Shown here: positions 60,772-64,000 of the stretch, piece after piece
Numbering within the stretch: the first letter of the stretch is position 1
Layout of the letters: every line of letters begins with the position of its first letter
Assembly: GCF_019320115.1 (NCBI RefSeq)
Contig: NC_089584.1
Span: 77,505,260-77,569,259 of the forward strand
Reading direction: 5' to 3'
Origin: Miscanthus floridulus
Lineage: Eukaryota; Streptophyta; Magnoliopsida; Poales; Poaceae
DNA length: 64,000 nucleotides
Translations under genes and position numbers: made by a program
Notes under the pieces: generated by a model
Seen by the model: the letters and a program-made list of their open reading frames with translations, nothing else
The model's database searches: none
Told to the model about the DNA's origin: nothing

Positions 60772-63700
60772 TGTAACACCTCGGGTGTTAGCCTTGCATA
60801 ACTTGACTTGCATAACATGAGCATGATCATCAAGCATTCATAAACAAGCATTTACCATTGAAACATTGGATTGAAACATCTGCAACGTTGTGCTTGTTAT
60901 CGCATGTTTCTTAAACATATGCAACTTTTCTCGTTATTTCATGTCTCCATGTGTCTATGCATATGATCATGAGTGGACACAGGTACTTGGTGGATGTGAG
61001 TCACTACAAACATATAGCAACACCTAGGTTAGCAAATAGGACTTTGTCATGATCACATTTCATGAACCAGCACTTAAGCTTTCATGTGATTACACTAGCT
61101 AGCCCTATGAGTGACTACTACATGAAATGATTGAATGACCTTGCAAATTGCTTAAACATGTATAGAGTATCATTATGAACAACTTTGATATTCATGGTTA
61201 GGGGTAATTAGGTCATTAAGCCATGCTTTGATGTGTATCATCATTTAAATGTGACATGTTTGACCAAGTTTGAACTAGGTGTTAGAACCTTGCATGGAGG
61301 AGATCACTAAAGCAAAGTTGTAGTATTTGACATAAGGAACAACTTTTATTTTTGGGTCATTGACTGATTTAGCTCCCTAACATGCTTGAATTGAGATCAC
61401 AAAAATCAGCAAAATCAACATTTCAACACTTAAGAAATTTTCTAAGTCTTTGTTCGACTGACAGCCTGACAAACCCAACTTGGTGATGACATTACTCGTT
61501 ATTGGTTGAGAATTAGAGCATGATCTTTGAACAAGAATTGTAGAGGACACTTAGGGCTACAAATTTTGTTTTGGGATCATTCACTGGTTTGCTTTGCATC
61601 GAGAGATAATTCGAACAAAAAACTCATCGTCGGGCTCGGCTTTGCTTAACTGAATGAACTAAATGGAGAGCTTCAGTGGCCTACCGGTTCAGACCTTAGC
61701 CACCATGTGGACACGAGGTTGGCCGCACGTCGTCGGCGCCCTGCCCAGCGCGGCAGAGCCTGGCCAGAGAGCGCGTTTAAGTCACCTGCGCTCGCCCGCC
61801 CCATCCCGCGCTCCATTTTCCTTTCCCAGCTCCTCCTTCGCTGGCCAAAGCACCACCGTAGTTGCCGAGCACCTCCTCACCTCCACTGTCGCCATAGCCA
61901 TGCCAAGCCTCGCTGAGCCACCCATTCGTCACCATAGCGGCACCACCATCACCCTAGCAGCTCATCGCCTCCACCAGTGCCCGCTGCCGGTGCTTGGTAA
62001 GCCACAGCAATGCGCAGAGCTCACCGGAGCTCCACCGCTAGCCCGTCACCGTGGCCACATCGCCACCGACCACCCAAGCCACGATAGGGGCTAGCTAGGT
62101 CGCCAGTAGCTCGGTGATGCTCGGCGTAGCATTCGATCGAGTTGCCATAGCCTCCACCGGCGCCTCGCCGTCGTCCAGCGCCACCGCTCCGCCATGAGCG
62201 CCGCGCCATTGCTAGCACCGACGAGCAGTCCCACCAAGTAGATGGTTGTGTGCGCAAAGTCGAGTAGAACATCTGGTGAAGATGTCACCGCGCGAACTCA
62301 CCGCCGTTGAGTTCTGGCCGCACCAGTAGAGTAGCGCCGCGGCCTTTTGTCTCTCGATGACATGTGGGGTCCCCTGACGGGTCCCACCGGTCAGCGACTT
62401 GTAGTTGAAAGCTAGTTCATTTGATTCTAGATTTTGATTTTTTGTGATTTTTATATCTTCAGTTTGGTAGCTTCAAAAATTGTGAAATAAATTTGTTAGT
62501 GTTCCTTAGGAAGTGTAGTATTTAGGAAAAATATGTTCTTAACAATTTACAGTAGAAATTTTGGGAGATTTAAATAGAGATTTGAAATGTGTTTTTGAAT
62601 GCATGCAAACTTGTTTATTTTATATCTAGAGTTACTGTGCTCCAAAAATTATGAAATTTTTGTGGTAAGCTAGTCTTAGCATATATGAGCTCTGGTAAAA
62701 ATTTGAGGATCAGTGCATGTGTAGATTTATAGTTATAGATTTTTCTTTTATAAATAGCTGAATCCTTGTATGAATTTTCTATAAATTATTTATGAATCCT
62801 TAATTCCTGAAATTTGTTGGGGGTAATCCTAGTACCATAAGGATGCTAAGAAAAATAGGAAATCTGTTGCTTGACACTTTTCACTAGGGTTTTCTATTTA
62901 TGCTATTTTAAGCCTTTATGCTTTGTCTTTTTTGTATAGGGTGTTTTACTTAATAAATAGCATGAAACTTTTACAGTAGTCCTTTGATAGCATTAGTAAG
63001 GCACTGTAAATTTTTCAAGAATTTATGATGCACATTTGATATATATTTATTATTTAACCTATGTATCTAAATAAAATAATAAAGGCATATAAAGAAATAG
63101 TTTGGGCTTCACCATTATATTTTCTTGGATGTATTTGGTATGCTTAAACTGTTGATAGACTTTGTGTTGTCAAACTTTGACTGATTACATGAAGTAGAAG
63201 TATTGTTACTTTGTATTGCAAATTGAATAGTTTTCGGACAGATTCTGGAGTTTGATGAGTTGCATGATAGGAATGATGTTTGCTGTAAAAATGGTTAATA
63301 ACAAAGTTGTAGATAATTTGATAAGCTTTCTAGAAAGTCTAGGATCACTGCTATTTGGATTAGTAGAACTCCAGTTATGAGTGAAACAAGTAGCTGTTGT
63401 TTTGTGATATAGTCGATGCATTGTGGAAGTAGTTAATTAAATAATCGAGAAGAGATATGCACCTACTCAATAAACATGATGCACTTGTTAACATATATGC
63501 ATTCGTAATACTTATGCCATATTCATGCATCTAGGATCAGAGGAAAGAAATAACGTTGCTGGAATTTGAAGAAGCAGAGGAAGGGGACCAGCAGGAGAAT
63601 CCTCAAGCCGCAGCTCCCGAAGGCGTGGAGCAGAATCCTGAAGAGCTTCCAGAGTGTCCCTAACCACCGCCCTACTTCCTTTCAACGAGGCAAGCCCCAG

Positions 63701-64000
63701 AGCATTATAAGTCTCCCAGTATTTTACAAATGTTTACTTAAGTACTTATGATTGATGCATTAGGTTATAAGAGTTGAATGGAACCACTTGATACATATAA
63801 ATTCCTTGTCCAGATATTACACCTTTAACCGGTATAGGTCCAGGATCGAATATATGCTTAGCCATGCTTAGATCGGTAGAAGTCGGGTGATGTCATATCA
63901 CCTACGAGATATAGGTGGGTACCAGAGCACGGTTGGCTATATTTGCTATCGTGGAACAGAACCATGGGGTAAAAGAAAATTGAGGCCAGGCGGGACTGAC
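60772..64000 (+). repeat. 3' LTR of element 2, first 3.2 kb
   Basis: Collinear with 50341 to about 53570. It contains the GC-rich block (61660-62400), the ttggtaag donor (GT at 61997-61998) and the short acidic exon after ctag (from 63535). The open frame 61663-62094 is longer here because the stop found at the equivalent of 51255 is absent. Confidence 0.9.

Larger units (their letters stand above)
50341..64000 (+). mobile_element. Ty3/gypsy chromovirus 'element 2' (Tekay/Del-like), with H3-tail-like ORF0
   Basis: 5' LTR from 50341, ORF0 from 55023, gag-pol with chromodomain 56299-60728, polypurine tract, 3' LTR from 60772 running off the window. The layout equals element 1, and it supplies the parts element 1 lost. 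It inserted into the fourth unit of the tandem array after catgtgggg. The right target duplication is not visible. LTR copies differ by a few percent by eye (not counted). Confidence 0.9.

Overview
The window is nuclear DNA from a grass, most plausibly an Andropogoneae species of the sugarcane / Miscanthus / sorghum type. The evidence is a host gene with five exons and a GC-rich first exon, grass-type MITEs, and large Ty1/copia and Ty3/gypsy LTR retrotransposons nested in one another. The species is an inference. I see no bacterial genes, rRNA, tRNA or CRISPR array.

Layout. 1-500: start of a minus-strand gypsy LTR. 501-3907: gene-poor flank with MITEs and the promoter of the only host gene. 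3908-8541: a GDSL esterase/lipase gene with five exons; all catalytic blocks are present, but one extra T near 3998-4000 breaks the frame between the signal peptide and the GDSL block. A hAT-type MITE sits in its intron 2. 10050-42934: a SIRE/Maximus-like copia element whose 3' LTR was split at 18726/42196 by a Tekay/Del-like chromovirus (element 1, 18727-42195, target duplication TTTAG). Element 1 was in turn split by a minus-strand, pol-less Tat-like gypsy element (22818-33688, target duplication GGAGG). 42935-43468: fragment of another LTR. 43469-50340: part of a second minus-strand Tat-like element with an LTR, a minisatellite, an antisense additional gene with a Transposase_28-like domain, and a four-copy tandem array. 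50341-64000: a second Tekay/Del-like chromovirus (element 2), cut by the window edge inside its 3' LTR.

The most unusual content is in the two chromoviruses. Upstream of gag they carry an extra ORF (called ORF0 here). In element 2 its N-terminus is a near copy of the histone H3 tail, starting directly after the initiator Met and keeping the K4 and ARKS/K9 contexts. The same element ends its pol with a chromodomain, so one element holds both an H3-tail-like peptide and a domain of the family that reads such tails. The LTRs also hold a conserved GTAAG splice donor and a downstream acceptor followed by a short acidic ORF; the two exons join in frame in both elements. Most retroelement ORFs here are broken by stops and frameshifts, so the mobile copies look decayed. 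LTR pairs differ by only a few percent by eye, so the insertions are not ancient.
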